Positions 45,586-54,045 are shown, counted from the stretch's first letter. The stretch is 64,000 nucleotides of DNA from CAYJBH01 sp964370825 (GCA_964370825.1 CAYJKY010000008.1:1-64000), one strand, 5' to 3'. Notes: a model not told the origin generated them from the sequence alone. Numbers and translations: made by a program.

Positions 45586-46650
45586 TTATAGGGAGTTTAT
45601 GGTGTCGTTTAAAAAGCCAAAGCTCTCGGCTCGTTTGTGATTAATCTTTTCGTACACGATATCATAGTCGATTATGTCCGATGTTATCGAATTAATGTCA
45701 AATGTTTTTGTTATGTCACGATTACAAATCGACATATCATCCAACAACGACCCAACCTTTTTTATCCTACTAGCATTCGTCAAATAGCAACCAAACTGTT
45801 TGCGGTTTAATATAGAAAATACTGTTCCATGGAAAGTTCCGGTAAAAACAAAATGAGCATCCCTAAACATCTGAACCCATTCAAACGGTGTAAGGTTTAC
45901 GGTTATGTCGTCATATTCCTTGTTGCACTCTCCCGCACCGTAAAGCAACATCCCCTGCTCATGGGCGTAATTTTTGATAATATTAAAATATTTACTCGGT
46001 AGATTGTCACAATAATAGAACAAAATGTAAGGCTTTGTGTTGTATCTGTTTTCTGTCCTCGGCATATCATGCAAAAAGGTGGGATCTAAAACCCTTACCG
46101 CTTTTTCGCCGGTGATTTTGTGAATAAGCTTTTCGGTCAACTCATCTCTTGTGGAAAAACCTTTAAATTTTTTGATGCCATCAATAACATATTGCGGAAC
46201 ATTGTCATTTATGTTCGCCTTGCCGACGCTGGGTGCATAGGCGATGATATTTTTACAGCTGAGACCCTCAGCAAATTTAACCTTTGCTATGCTTTTTTTA
46301 TCTTCATAATTCCACACCTCGTCACTACCGACAACAATACAATCAAAATTCATTGCATTAATCTGCGAGGCATTAAAGCACAACCTTGTCATATTAAGGT
46401 GTTTTTTTCGCTCAGACGAAAATGTTTTCGGTAGCTTAATTTTACTCAACCATGATTTAGCAGTTTCCTTTTGTGGATAAAACCTAAACCAACCGAGGGT
46501 GTTTATGATAAAATGCTTAACATTAAGACAGTTTATAATATAAATTTCATCGTTAGGAAAAGTTTTTTTAAGCCCTTCTTGAAGTGCATAGCCCTGCAAA
46601 AAGGCACCAAAGTTATTTATATAGTGATGTGTGATAATTCCTATCTTCAT
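45586..46650 (-). CDS. Polysaccharide pyruvyl transferase family protein (354 aa)
   Basis: This is a CsaB/WcaK-like transferase that would add a pyruvate ketal from phosphoenolpyruvate to a surface glycan. The N-terminal GIITHHYINNFGAFLQGYAL (nucleotide-fold loop), FDCIVVGSDEVWN (~105-117), and FTGTFHGTVFSILNRKQF near 270 are family blocks. It is cytosolic. It starts 6 bases after the glycosyltransferase and precedes the FrhB-like gene. Confidence 0.9.
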   Translation of the reverse strand: MKIGIITHHYINNFGAFLQGYALQEGLKKTFPNDEIYIINCLNVKHFIINTLGWFRFYPQKETAKSWLSKIKLPKTFSSERKKHLNMTRLCFNASQINAMNFDCIVVGSDEVWNYEDKKSIAKVKFAEGLSCKNIIAYAPSVGKANINDNVPQYVIDGIKKFKGFSTRDELTEKLIHKITGEKAVRVLDPTFLHDMPRTENRYNTKPYILFYYCDNLPSKYFNIIKNYAHEQGMLLYGAGECNKEYDDITVNLTPFEWVQMFRDAHFVFTGTFHGTVFSILNRKQFGCYLTNASRIKKVGSLLDDMSICNRDITKTFDINSITSDIIDYDIVYEKINHKRAESFGFLNDTINSL

Positions 46651-46656
46651 GTATGT

Positions 46657-47760
46657 TTACTCTCCTGCAAGTTTTAAATACAAATCTTCAAGACGCTTGG
46701 CTTGTTCTTTAATTTCGTATCCGGCGTTTATAACAGACTCGGTCATGTCAGCTCGTATATGTGTTTGGCAAGTCTCCAAAATTGACTTAACCCATACGTT
46801 CGTGTCAGATATTGAGAGAAATTTAACATTGTCAGTTACTTTTGCCTCGGTTGTTATAGTGTCTGAGAAAAAGCACGGCAACCCTGCTGCCTGTGCTTCT
46901 ATTCCAACAACAGGCAGTCCTTCCCATTGCGAAGGTAAGATGAAGGCGTCTAAGGCTTGATACCATTCGTTAACATTGGCAATATTGCCTTTGAAAACAA
47001 CCCTATCTTGTAGGTTATAGGCGTTTACTTTTTGTTTAATCTCGTCCATAAGCTCTCCGTCTCCGAGAAAAACAAGCATTGCATTCGGTTTATGCTTATA
47101 AAGTTCATAAAACATGTCTACTGCAAACGAGTGATTTTTTTGTTTCATAAAGCGACCAACATGACCTATAGCAAATCTATCATTAATATTGTTTTCGGCA
47201 CGTAGTCTATCACGTATGCCGGATGAAAATACGAACCTTTCAACATCAATAGCATTATTAATCATGACATAGTCACCACTTTCAACCGCTTTTTTACCAA
47301 AATAACATTCGGCAGCGCTCACCCCGCATGTGAAATGTTGGTTGCAAACATTAGGTAATCCGCTTTTGCAAAGAAGCTTCAAAGGTAGCTTTAGGTCGAC
47401 CGTTATACTTGCACCATGTGCATGAAAAATTCTCACCGGAATGTTATTGCGTTTTGCACCGACAAGTGGGTAATAACCAAATGCGCCGTTGTGTGCATGA
47501 ACAATTTTGTAATTATAGCTCTCAAATAAATCATCCATATATTTTTGATATTTTAAAAACTTTACAGGATTAAGCCCCGGGCTAATATAAATTCTTCCAC
47601 CCAGTTCGGCTATCTCCTTATCGAATGCTCCGGGTTTTGATTTGTTGCACAAAAAATCAAACTGGATTTTATCCCTATCTATGTTTCGATATAGGTTCAT
47701 CAGCATTGTTTCAATGCCGCCTCTGTCCATATTACTTACTGAATGTAAAACTCTTATCAT
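46657..47760 (-). CDS. Glycosyltransferase family 4-type (GT-B) (367 aa)
   Basis: This is a retaining GT-B enzyme for surface polysaccharide. The N-terminal HSVSNMDRGGIETMLMNLYR, the AIGHVGRFMKQKNHSFAVDMF block (~190-210), VFLGDGELMDEIK and the acceptor-site FILPSQWEGLPVVGIEAQAAGLPCFFSDT (with an E-x7-E-like motif) are typical of GT4. No membrane segment is seen. It is the first gene of the operon. The sugar donor is unknown. Confidence 0.92.
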   Translation of the reverse strand: MIRVLHSVSNMDRGGIETMLMNLYRNIDRDKIQFDFLCNKSKPGAFDKEIAELGGRIYISPGLNPVKFLKYQKYMDDLFESYNYKIVHAHNGAFGYYPLVGAKRNNIPVRIFHAHGASITVDLKLPLKLLCKSGLPNVCNQHFTCGVSAAECYFGKKAVESGDYVMINNAIDVERFVFSSGIRDRLRAENNINDRFAIGHVGRFMKQKNHSFAVDMFYELYKHKPNAMLVFLGDGELMDEIKQKVNAYNLQDRVVFKGNIANVNEWYQALDAFILPSQWEGLPVVGIEAQAAGLPCFFSDTITTEAKVTDNVKFLSISDTNVWVKSILETCQTHIRADMTESVINAGYEIKEQAKRLEDLYLKLAGE

Positions 47761-47802
47761 CTTCTATTTCCCATACTGTTTCAATATTAATGTTGTAGTA
47801 TT

Positions 47803-47830
47803 ATTATAGCACGTATCTTCTAAAAGTCAA
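47803..47830 (-). promoter_or_regulatory. Promoter of the polysaccharide operon
   Basis: On the minus strand a -35 TTGACT (47825-47830), 16 bases, then -10 TATAAT (47803-47808), 43 bases before the glycosyltransferase start. Confidence 0.6.
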
Positions 47831-47911
47831 TGTATGGTAAGATGCAGCTGCAGCTACAAATGTTGCATATTGTATCATGATAATTTGAGTGTGATATATA
47901 TTTGTTGTAGC

Positions 47912-47929
47912 TGTGAATATTTATTCACA
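47912..47929. promoter_or_regulatory. 8-bp palindrome upstream of the polymerase promoter
   Basis: TGTGAATA-TT-TATTCACA is a perfect inverted repeat 15 bases upstream of the -35 at 47944. It resembles a dimer operator between the two divergent promoters of the polysaccharide island. Confidence 0.45.
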
Positions 47930-47943
47930 TAAGCACATATTGC

Positions 47944-47972
47944 TTGACATAGCACATAAAGGAGAATATAAT
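47944..47972 (+). promoter_or_regulatory. Consensus promoter of the polymerase-like gene
   Basis: -35 TTGACA (47944-47949), 17 bases, -10 TATAAT (47967-47972): a perfect sigma-A consensus. Confidence 0.75.
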
Positions 47973-48036
47973 AATAACGTAATAAATTGTTAATTTATCA
48001 CTGCAACAGCCTACCTCACCTTTAAGGACACATATA

Positions 48037-49227
48037 ATGATTACTATGGGCGTCGGATTTTTCCGTTTTCTATATGTTTTGTACATAATAGTATCTACCT
48101 ATGCCGCAACTACAGGTTATTATAATGATGATTATAAATACTTTTTCCTTTTGCTTCCAATTGTTTACGGTATTTTCTTTTTATTGTTAAAGAGAGGTCA
48201 ATTCACCATAAAAACTCATATCCTTACTCAGATAGGAACCGTTATAATCACATTTATTATTGTATCAGTCCTTGCAATGTTTGTAAACGGAATGGAAACT
48301 CATTTCGAAATTGACATTGTCTATATGACACTTCCTCTTTTGTTGATTTTTGTTGTTTTAAACGTCGATAGAGAACCTAACAAGGATTTTTATATGATGG
48401 GAATTGCCATCGGCGAGATCGTTTATTTTGTTGTGGCAAATCTACCGATTTTATTTGACATCAACAGCTATCTCAGCATTTCTTTTTCAAAATCCTATTC
48501 CCCCTTCGAGCTAAACACCTCCCAACCCTTGACAGCGGCCTTTGTCTATTTTTACGCCAGAAAAAGGTACGGCATGGCAGCACTTTGTTTTATATTTGCC
48601 TTTTTATCCTTTAAGCGGTTGTCGGTAGTATTTATATGTTTCATCCTACTTACCGGTTGGTTCTTTCGAGGGAAAAAGGTGCCGAACATGTTGACCAATC
48701 TTACGGCATTAGCCTTTATTGCCTCCCCGCTATTGCTCGATTTTCTCCTTTCACCTGAGTTTACCGCATGGTTTGACGCTACCTTTGAGCGCAGTTTTCA
48801 ACAGTTTACCATGGGAAGGTTCACGCAGATTTCCTATGTGATGAACTATGATGGAGTTTTACTTGGAAGAGGCGTTGTACATGACATGCTTTCCTCACCA
48901 GAACACAGCGTTGTTTCCTCCTATTTCCATGCCGACTTACTTAGAATATACATTGAAACAACCATAGTTGGGCTTACTGTGTTTTGTTTTGGATATTTCA
49001 ACCTTGTGAAGCAACACAAAAATTTTATCAACTATCTACACATGTGTTTGATTTTTGCAACGATGTTCGCTTCGGTATTGCTTCACGGAACCAGTACAAT
49101 TTTTGCAACCTACCTGTTGTGTTGTGTTGATTTTGATGCTTTAGAAAAGCAAAAACAGACGAAAAAGTCGTTGTCAAGATTGCCGACTCGAGATATGATA
49201 AAGTCAAAAATCCGAAGTCACACATAA
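48037..49227 (+). CDS. Polytopic membrane protein, candidate polysaccharide polymerase (Wzy-like, 396 aa)
   Basis: About ten hydrophobic segments run from residue ~10 to ~370, with a basic tail of ~25 residues. An extracytoplasmic stretch around 245-310 (GRFTQISYVMNYDGVLLGRGVVHDML) with the TMGRFTQ segment resembles the large loop of O-antigen polymerases. The call is supported mainly by position opposite a glycosyltransferase/pyruvyl transferase operon. No signature residue proves it, and a flippase or another membrane protein is possible. AAGGA sits 8 bases before the ATG. Confidence 0.55.
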   Translation: MITMGVGFFRFLYVLYIIVSTYAATTGYYNDDYKYFFLLLPIVYGIFFLLLKRGQFTIKTHILTQIGTVIITFIIVSVLAMFVNGMETHFEIDIVYMTLPLLLIFVVLNVDREPNKDFYMMGIAIGEIVYFVVANLPILFDINSYLSISFSKSYSPFELNTSQPLTAAFVYFYARKRYGMAALCFIFAFLSFKRLSVVFICFILLTGWFFRGKKVPNMLTNLTALAFIASPLLLDFLLSPEFTAWFDATFERSFQQFTMGRFTQISYVMNYDGVLLGRGVVHDMLSSPEHSVVSSYFHADLLRIYIETTIVGLTVFCFGYFNLVKQHKNFINYLHMCLIFATMFASVLLHGTSTIFATYLLCCVDFDALEKQKQTKKSLSRLPTRDMIKSKIRSHT

Positions 49228-49281
49228 GCATTTTCTATCATAAATGTTAAGGTTATTACATATTTGTTAGAGGCGTATACA

Positions 49282-49310
49282 TTGACATTCTTTTAAAAAT
49301 GTGCTATTAT
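49282..49310 (+). promoter_or_regulatory. Promoter of the serine-rich beta-helix protein gene
   Basis: -35 TTGACA (49282-49287), 17 bases, -10 TATTAT (49305-49310), about 60 bases before the ATG. Confidence 0.7.
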
Positions 49311-49370
49311 CAAACTAATGAATTGTTATAAATATTATTTAAATACTTATATAATCAGAAAGGGTAATTT

Positions 49371-52001
49371 ATGAAAAAAATTAAGATATTAATTTCTACG
49401 GTGCTGTGTTTAACATTGCTTTTTACCAATGTTATCACAGTTGTCGTACAGGCAGAGGAACAAACGCCTGTAACCATTGAAGAAAATGAGGTTCCACAGA
49501 GTGGCTGGAGTGGTTTTTGGGGAAGTATATTTAACTTCTTCGGAGGTGGAAGTAACAACTCGAGCTCTTCATCGACACCTTCAAGTAGCAGTGAAGCATC
49601 GGTAACACCACCAGCCTCGAGTAGCAGTATCGAAGCCTCCTCCACACCTGTCTCGAGCAGTGAACCTGTTTCAAGTAGTGAGCCGGATTCATCTGAGCCA
49701 ACCACAGGAGGGGAAGACCAGGCTGTTGAGGAGACAAAGGGTGAGTATGACACCGTTGCCGATATGAAGTCGGCAGACATGACAGGATTTAACCTTGGTG
49801 AGGTTTTGATTACAAGTGGTTTCTACGCCCCTGAAGATGGCGGTGGTGCAAGCTATACCGTTTCTAACACAGGTACCGTCGATGACATTACCGTATTTCA
49901 ACTCGGCAACAACATGAAGGCTGTGTTGGTGATAGAGGAGGCGATGAATGTCCTACAATTTGGTGCAACCCCTGGCAGAGAAACATCTTCCAGTGCACAG
50001 TTTACCGCTGCTTCCGAAAGTTCCGCATCAATAATCAATTTCCCCACAGGACAAGAGTTTTTTATAGACAGGCAGCTTTTCTTAGGTGGGAATAAGACAT
50101 ACAATGGTAACGGCAGTACATTAATTATCGATGACACGTTTGTATTAGAGCATTATGTTACTGAAGGAAGAATAATAAACTTTTACCTTGAAGACAACAT
50201 TACCCTCGATGGACTTAACATGCTTTCTATACAGACCAAGGTTGTTATGAGCCAAGACGCCAGACGATTTATGGCGGTTCACAGATCAGATAACATAGTT
50301 ATTAAGAATTGCATACTTAGAGGTCCGGAAGCAACATATGATGAGAATGGCTTACCATTAATAGAAGCGTATGCCGGCATAGATGTCCATTCAGCTACCG
50401 ACAATGTTATTATAGAGAATAATGAAATATATATAACACACGATGGTTATATGGGCGGCGCAATTATGGTTAGAGATCTTTGGGGCTGGGGTACATCAAA
50501 TGTACATGTTAGAAACAATTATTTTGAAAAAGTTTGTCACGACGAGATAGTTTCGGTTGGTATGCCAAATGCTATACTTGAAAACATACATATCTATGAT
50601 AATACAATGGTTATGCGTGATGGACAGTATAGTTCAAGTGCTATAGCTGTAGTTCTTCTTGACTATGCAGTTGAAAGTTGCGAAAACTTGACATTTACCG
50701 GAAATGTGATGGATGTACAGAGCACCTGGGCCGGATTAAGGATTACCGATTTTGGTGAAGGTTCGGTTACTGTTGAAGACAATACAATTACCCACAGCAG
50801 AGGACAAGGGTATTCCGGGGAATCATCTTCGTCAGCGATTGGCGGAAGTGTTATCCTAAATGAAGATTTAGGATACGGTGGAACAACCGTATTTAGCAAC
50901 AATATTGTAAATGTTACCCAAACCGAGGAAAAACAAACAAAAGATATATTCGTTGGTGAGAATTTCTACGTAGAAAATAACACCGTTAATATCACAGGTG
51001 ATACTCCGGAATCTATCTTTGCGGTTACATCCGCAACTAACAACTTAGTAAACGTCGATGGCAACATAAACATGCTAACATATAATGTTGATGAGTTTAT
51101 CGGAAACCATGTCAACGCAGATTCTATTAAAACATTCTTCAGATATTTCAATATTCCATTAGAGCAGCAGTATAGCCTGATAAACAATACTATTGCAATT
51201 ACCAATCCTGCGGCTGTTCGACCTAATTTGACCATGTTTAGCTCGGTTGATGCCCAGGTGGGTGCAAGAGTACTGGTTGAAAACAACTCCATAAGTCTTC
51301 CTGCAGGAATGCCAAACGGTTACCTATACCTTTACACCGGCACAACACCTCCTATGGCTGAACCGGACCTCACCTTTGATGAAACAATCGTAGAGCCGGA
51401 GTCGGAACTTTCCAGCTCCATGGCTACAAGCGACATTAGCAGTAGTGAGGCAGACAGCAGCGAGGTTACATCACAGGCACCGGCAGAGAGTAGCTCTGTA
51501 GAATCATCATCCGAGGCGGTATCATCCGAATCTATACCCACCGAAGCTGTATCATCCGAAGCTGTTTCTTCTGAGGTAGTATCCTCCGAAGCAGCATCTT
51601 CCGAGGCTGTTTCCAGCGAGATTGCACCGGCATCTGAGAGCACAGCCACCGAGCAGATTGAAGATAATGACACACCGCTTGGCGTAACACCTACATTTGA
51701 GACCGATCTTCCCTTCCTCATAATGTATACCGGTAACTCCGTTAACGACTCATCACTTTCCTCAGCATTCACGCTTAAATACGGCGTAGGAATTACCACA
51801 GATTACGTTGAGGTTCGTGATAGCATCGGAGACGAGCCAATACCGCTAACAGGTGGAGATATCGATCCAAACGAACTTGTAGAGCAGTCCATGTTGATGT
51901 ACAACATCATTATCGTGGTACTTGCAGTTGTATTGGTTGCATCCATTGCAGTAATCATAGTTCAGCAGCGTAGAATCAGAAAGCTGAAAATCAGCCAATA
52001 A
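49371..52001 (+). CDS. Surface-anchored serine-rich protein with parallel beta-helix (876 aa)
   Basis: A signal peptide (1-29, ending VVVQA) is followed by a Trp/Gly patch and a Ser/Glu/Pro linker (~60-115). Residues ~125-655 look like a right-handed parallel beta-helix of the pectate-lyase superfamily, with NxI/V repeats such as VIIENNEIYI, VHVRNNYFEK and TFTGNVMDV. A second Ser/Glu-rich linker (~675-770), built from SSEAVSSE-like units, leads to a membrane helix (~846-864) and a basic tail RRIRKLKISQ. IPLTG at 824-828 before the helix resembles a sortase motif (LPXTG) with Ile first, but it sits ~17 residues from the helix. Catalytic residues are not evident, so it may bind or modify the local polysaccharide. 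Confidence 0.75.
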   Translation: MKKIKILISTVLCLTLLFTNVITVVVQAEEQTPVTIEENEVPQSGWSGFWGSIFNFFGGGSNNSSSSSTPSSSSEASVTPPASSSSIEASSTPVSSSEPVSSSEPDSSEPTTGGEDQAVEETKGEYDTVADMKSADMTGFNLGEVLITSGFYAPEDGGGASYTVSNTGTVDDITVFQLGNNMKAVLVIEEAMNVLQFGATPGRETSSSAQFTAASESSASIINFPTGQEFFIDRQLFLGGNKTYNGNGSTLIIDDTFVLEHYVTEGRIINFYLEDNITLDGLNMLSIQTKVVMSQDARRFMAVHRSDNIVIKNCILRGPEATYDENGLPLIEAYAGIDVHSATDNVIIENNEIYITHDGYMGGAIMVRDLWGWGTSNVHVRNNYFEKVCHDEIVSVGMPNAILENIHIYDNTMVMRDGQYSSSAIAVVLLDYAVESCENLTFTGNVMDVQSTWAGLRITDFGEGSVTVEDNTITHSRGQGYSGESSSSAIGGSVILNEDLGYGGTTVFSNNIVNVTQTEEKQTKDIFVGENFYVENNTVNITGDTPESIFAVTSATNNLVNVDGNINMLTYNVDEFIGNHVNADSIKTFFRYFNIPLEQQYSLINNTIAITNPAAVRPNLTMFSSVDAQVGARVLVENNSISLPAGMPNGYLYLYTGTTPPMAEPDLTFDETIVEPESELSSSMATSDISSSEADSSEVTSQAPAESSSVESSSEAVSSESIPTEAVSSEAVSSEVVSSEAASSEAVSSEIAPASESTATEQIEDNDTPLGVTPTFETDLPFLIMYTGNSVNDSSLSSAFTLKYGVGITTDYVEVRDSIGDEPIPLTGGDIDPNELVEQSMLMYNIIIVVLAVVLVASIAVIIVQQRRIRKLKISQ

Positions 52002-52011
52002 ATCCTAATAG

Positions 52012-52047
52012 AAAAAGCTCAAGGGCACTGTGCTCTTGAGCTTTTTT
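52012..52047 (+). terminator. Terminator after the beta-helix protein gene
   Basis: Arms AAAAAGCTCAAGGGCA and TGCTCTTGAGCTTTTT with a 3-base loop and a T-run, 11 bases after the stop. Confidence 0.88.
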
Positions 52048-52135
52048 TCATGCGGAAAATCTATCTTGATAGGCGCATTTTGTTTGCCCCAAACCGTACC
52101 GAACTACGTTATCACATAAACTACTTCAAAATCTT

Positions 52136-52160
52136 CAATTTCACACAAAGTGTGAAATTG
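52136..52160. repeat. 11-bp perfect hairpin
   Basis: CAATTTCACAC and GTGTGAAATTG flank an AAA loop. There is no T-run, so it is not a classic terminator. Confidence 0.55.
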
Positions 52161-52176
52161 CATACTTTGGTGTGCA

Positions 52177-52218
52177 CCCAATAGCAAAGCGATAACGACA
52201 TATCGCTATGCTATTGGG
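52177..52218. repeat. 18-bp hairpin with one mismatch
   Basis: Arms CCCAATAGCAAAGCGATA and TATCGCTATGCTATTGGG around a 6-base loop. Together with the hairpin 16 bases upstream it could be the remains of a small mobile element or a structured RNA. Confidence 0.55.
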
Positions 52219-52302
52219 ATGAACAGTTGTATCCTTTTTCAAGTTGATTGATTTTATATTGCCGGTTAACAACTTATATATCAAAAATAATTGATTTGAG
52301 TA

Positions 52303-52331
52303 TTGACAAACAATCCCGTTAGTTGTATACT
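52303..52331 (+). promoter_or_regulatory. Promoter of the thioredoxin-like gene
   Basis: -35 TTGACA (52303-52308), 17 bases, -10 TATACT (52326-52331), 44 bases before the ATG. Confidence 0.7.
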
Positions 52332-52333
52332 TG

Positions 52334-52356
52334 TATCAAAACAAAATATTTTGATA
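52334..52356. promoter_or_regulatory. Inverted repeat at the thioredoxin transcription start
   Basis: TATCAAAA and TTTTGATA flank 7 bases just after the -10. A further TATCAAAA half-site lies upstream of the -35 near 52280. ATCAA/TTGAT palindromes at this position are typical of ArsR-type repressors, but no such regulator is adjacent. Confidence 0.45.
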
Positions 52357-52375
52357 TGAAATAGGAGCTTTGCAG

Positions 52376-52882
52376 ATGAAAAGTAAAAAAGCATTACGAA
52401 TAATTATTCCGCTAGTGATGGTTGCAATTATCGGCGTTATATGGTTTATGCAGAACGAGCCGGAGGTTGCCGATACGGTGGTTGAGGGTGATTTTCCCTT
52501 AAATGTGACCTCGGTAGACTTAGAGGTGCTGTCGGAAAGTGGTCTTCCGATGATTATCGACTTTGGTGCGGACGAGTGCATTCCCTGTAAGGAGATGGCT
52601 CCGGTACTGGTAAACCTAAATGCCGAAATGCAGGGCAAGGCGATAGTTCAGTTCGTCGACGTGTGGAAAAACCCTGAAGCGGCGCAAAGTTTTCCGGTTC
52701 AGGTAATTCCGACTCAGGTTCTTGTTAATTCCGACGGTTCACCCTATGTGCCGAGTAAAGACCTTGGAATTGAGTTTTTGATGTATGCGCACAATGAGAC
52801 GGAGGAACATCTGTTTACAGTGCATCAGGGAGGGCTTACCGAGGAACAAATGAGGGTAATTCTTGAGGACATGGGCGTATAG
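52376..52882 (+). CDS. Membrane-anchored thioredoxin-like protein (168 aa)
   Basis: An N-terminal membrane helix (about 8-25) anchors an extracytoplasmic thioredoxin fold. The active site is Cys68-Ile-Pro-Cys71 in FGADECIPCKEMAPVL; the cis-proline region is VQVIPTQVLVNSDG. I chose ATG 52376 (AGGAG 8 bases upstream) over an in-frame TTG at 52370. It is followed by ccdA, which would pass electrons across the membrane to reduce it; the pair probably maintains extracytoplasmic thiols. The coding end touches the MITE-like insertion. Confidence 0.88.
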   Translation: MKSKKALRIIIPLVMVAIIGVIWFMQNEPEVADTVVEGDFPLNVTSVDLEVLSESGLPMIIDFGADECIPCKEMAPVLVNLNAEMQGKAIVQFVDVWKNPEAAQSFPVQVIPTQVLVNSDGSPYVPSKDLGIEFLMYAHNETEEHLFTVHQGGLTEEQMRVILEDMGV

Positions 52883-53042
52883 GAGCTGTTGACAAAGTCG
52901 GCTTTACAAAAAGCGACGGCAAAATTTCCGTCATATGTCACAAAAATGCTCATTAATACACAAGGTATTGCTTGCGCTTTTTGTTTAATCTGACAAAAAT
53001 TTTGTTCTTGTTTTTGCAAAATCTTTGTTTGTCAACACCTCC
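52882..53042. mobile_element. MITE-like 161-bp element with 15-bp TIRs and 5-bp target duplication
   Basis: Ends GGAG(C)TGTTGACAAA (52882-52896) and TTTGTCAACA(C)CTCC (53028-53042) are inverted repeats matching at 14 of 15 positions. They are flanked by GTATA at 52877-52881 and 53043-53047. Inside are small palindromes (GCTTT/AAAGC, GACGG/CCGTC, ACAAAA/TTTTGT) and no open reading frame, fitting a non-autonomous transposon. It lies exactly at the thioredoxin stop codon; TAG is kept because both the element and the target supply the G. Confidence 0.75.
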
Positions 53043-53093
53043 GTATAGCGTAGCCCATTAAGCTTAAATGACTATACAGGAGAGATTAATTAT

Positions 53094-53783
53094 ATGGACG
53101 CAATGCTAAACTCAATATCCGAGATGATTGTAAACAGTACCTTTGTGGCGCCGCTGTTGGCGCTTGTTGCCGGCGTGCTGACCTCCTTTACCCCCTGTGC
53201 ACTTTCCAGCGTTCCGCTCGTTGTGGGTTATGTGGGCGGTACAGGAAGTAAAAATACCAAACGTGCATTTTCACTGTCCCTGACATTTGCACTCGGTTCG
53301 GCGGTTACCTTTACCACTCTCGGCATAGTTGCAACAATGGCGGGAAGCCTCATAGGCAACGCCTCGACATGGTGGTATCTGGTGCTCGGAGTTTTGATGA
53401 TGCTTATGGCATTACAGACCTGGGGAGTATATGAGATAATACCAAGTAGCTATTTAATAACAAAGAACACAAAAAAAGGGTATCTCGGTGCATTGATAGC
53501 CGGTATACTCGGTGGGATTTTTTCATCACCCTGCTCCACTCCCGTGCTCATTGCACTCTTAGCCGTGGTTGCGGGAAGCGGTAATATGGCATGGGGAATA
53601 ATTCTTTTGCTTTTATACTCTGTCGGTCACGGCGTGTTGGCGGTTATCTGCGGAACCTCCATAGGTTTTGTCGAAAAGCTTTCAAAAAACGAGAAGTATG
53701 GCAGGCTTAGCAACATCCTTAAGGTGGTAATGGGAGTTGCAATGGCGTTAATAGGGTTTTACATGTTCTACCTTGCGTTTTAG
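53094..53783 (+). CDS. CcdA/DsbD-like thiol-disulfide electron carrier (229 aa)
   Basis: This integral membrane protein has six helices in two inverted repeats. The redox cysteines are Cys35 in TSFTPCALSSVPL and Cys147 in SSPCSTPVL, each in a Pro-rich helix start typical of CcdA. It moves reducing power from cytosolic thioredoxin to the outside, here most likely to the anchored thioredoxin encoded just upstream. The strong AGGAGAG ribosome-binding site fits independent translation after the insertion. Confidence 0.9.
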   Translation: MDAMLNSISEMIVNSTFVAPLLALVAGVLTSFTPCALSSVPLVVGYVGGTGSKNTKRAFSLSLTFALGSAVTFTTLGIVATMAGSLIGNASTWWYLVLGVLMMLMALQTWGVYEIIPSSYLITKNTKKGYLGALIAGILGGIFSSPCSTPVLIALLAVVAGSGNMAWGIILLLLYSVGHGVLAVICGTSIGFVEKLSKNEKYGRLSNILKVVMGVAMALIGFYMFYLAF

Positions 53784-53979
53784 GGATAGAATTAACCCTA
53801 AACCGCTATCCACGATAACGTAAAAACCTGTACTTATATCCTATCGAGTGGTAAACTGCTCGGTGGGATATAGCTGTATTGTATCTTAATTTAACTTCAA
53901 AAACGATAAGACTCCTTAAAAGCCAATCTATTATACTGTTTTTTCATTTATTACAAAAGAATAATTTTAGTAAAAATGC
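53784..53979. other. Intergenic region after ccdA
   Basis: I see no gene here. TTAGGG/CCCTAA (53780-53801) and the hairpin at 53835-53872 are present, without clear T-runs. Confidence 0.5.
53835..53872. repeat. 14-bp hairpin downstream of ccdA
   Basis: TATATCCTATCGAG and CTCGGTGGGATATA pair with two G-U wobbles around a 10-base loop. It may be a Rho-assisted 3' end or a small structured RNA. Confidence 0.4.
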
Positions 53980-54007
53980 TTGTATTTTGTCGTCATTCAT
54001 GTATAAT
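53980..54007 (+). promoter_or_regulatory. Promoter of the lysS leader
   Basis: -35 TTGTAT (53980-53985), 16 bases, -10 TATAAT (54002-54007). Confidence 0.55.
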
Positions 54008-54045
54008 ATATAAGTGAAAAGCAAAATATATGTGAGCAAATAAAG

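Larger units (their letters stand above)
52002..52302. other. Hairpin-rich intergenic region
   Basis: I see no gene between the beta-helix gene and the thioredoxin promoter. It holds the terminator at 52012-52047, a short CTATC/GATAG hairpin near 52061, and two strong hairpins listed separately. Confidence 0.6.

Noticed and set aside
47821..47880. Possible second operator (GCAGCTGCAGCTAC) in the polysaccharide promoter region
   Set aside because: Short GC-rich repetition of this kind is likely by chance, and it does not overlap either promoter core.
52903..53036. Possible riboswitch or leader before ccdA
   Set aside because: The terminal inverted repeats and GTATA duplications explain this stretch better as an inserted element.
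53780..53830. Possible small regulatory RNA after ccdA
   Set aside because: TTAGGG/CCCTAA and GGATAG/CTATCC stems compete with each other and no promoter was found.
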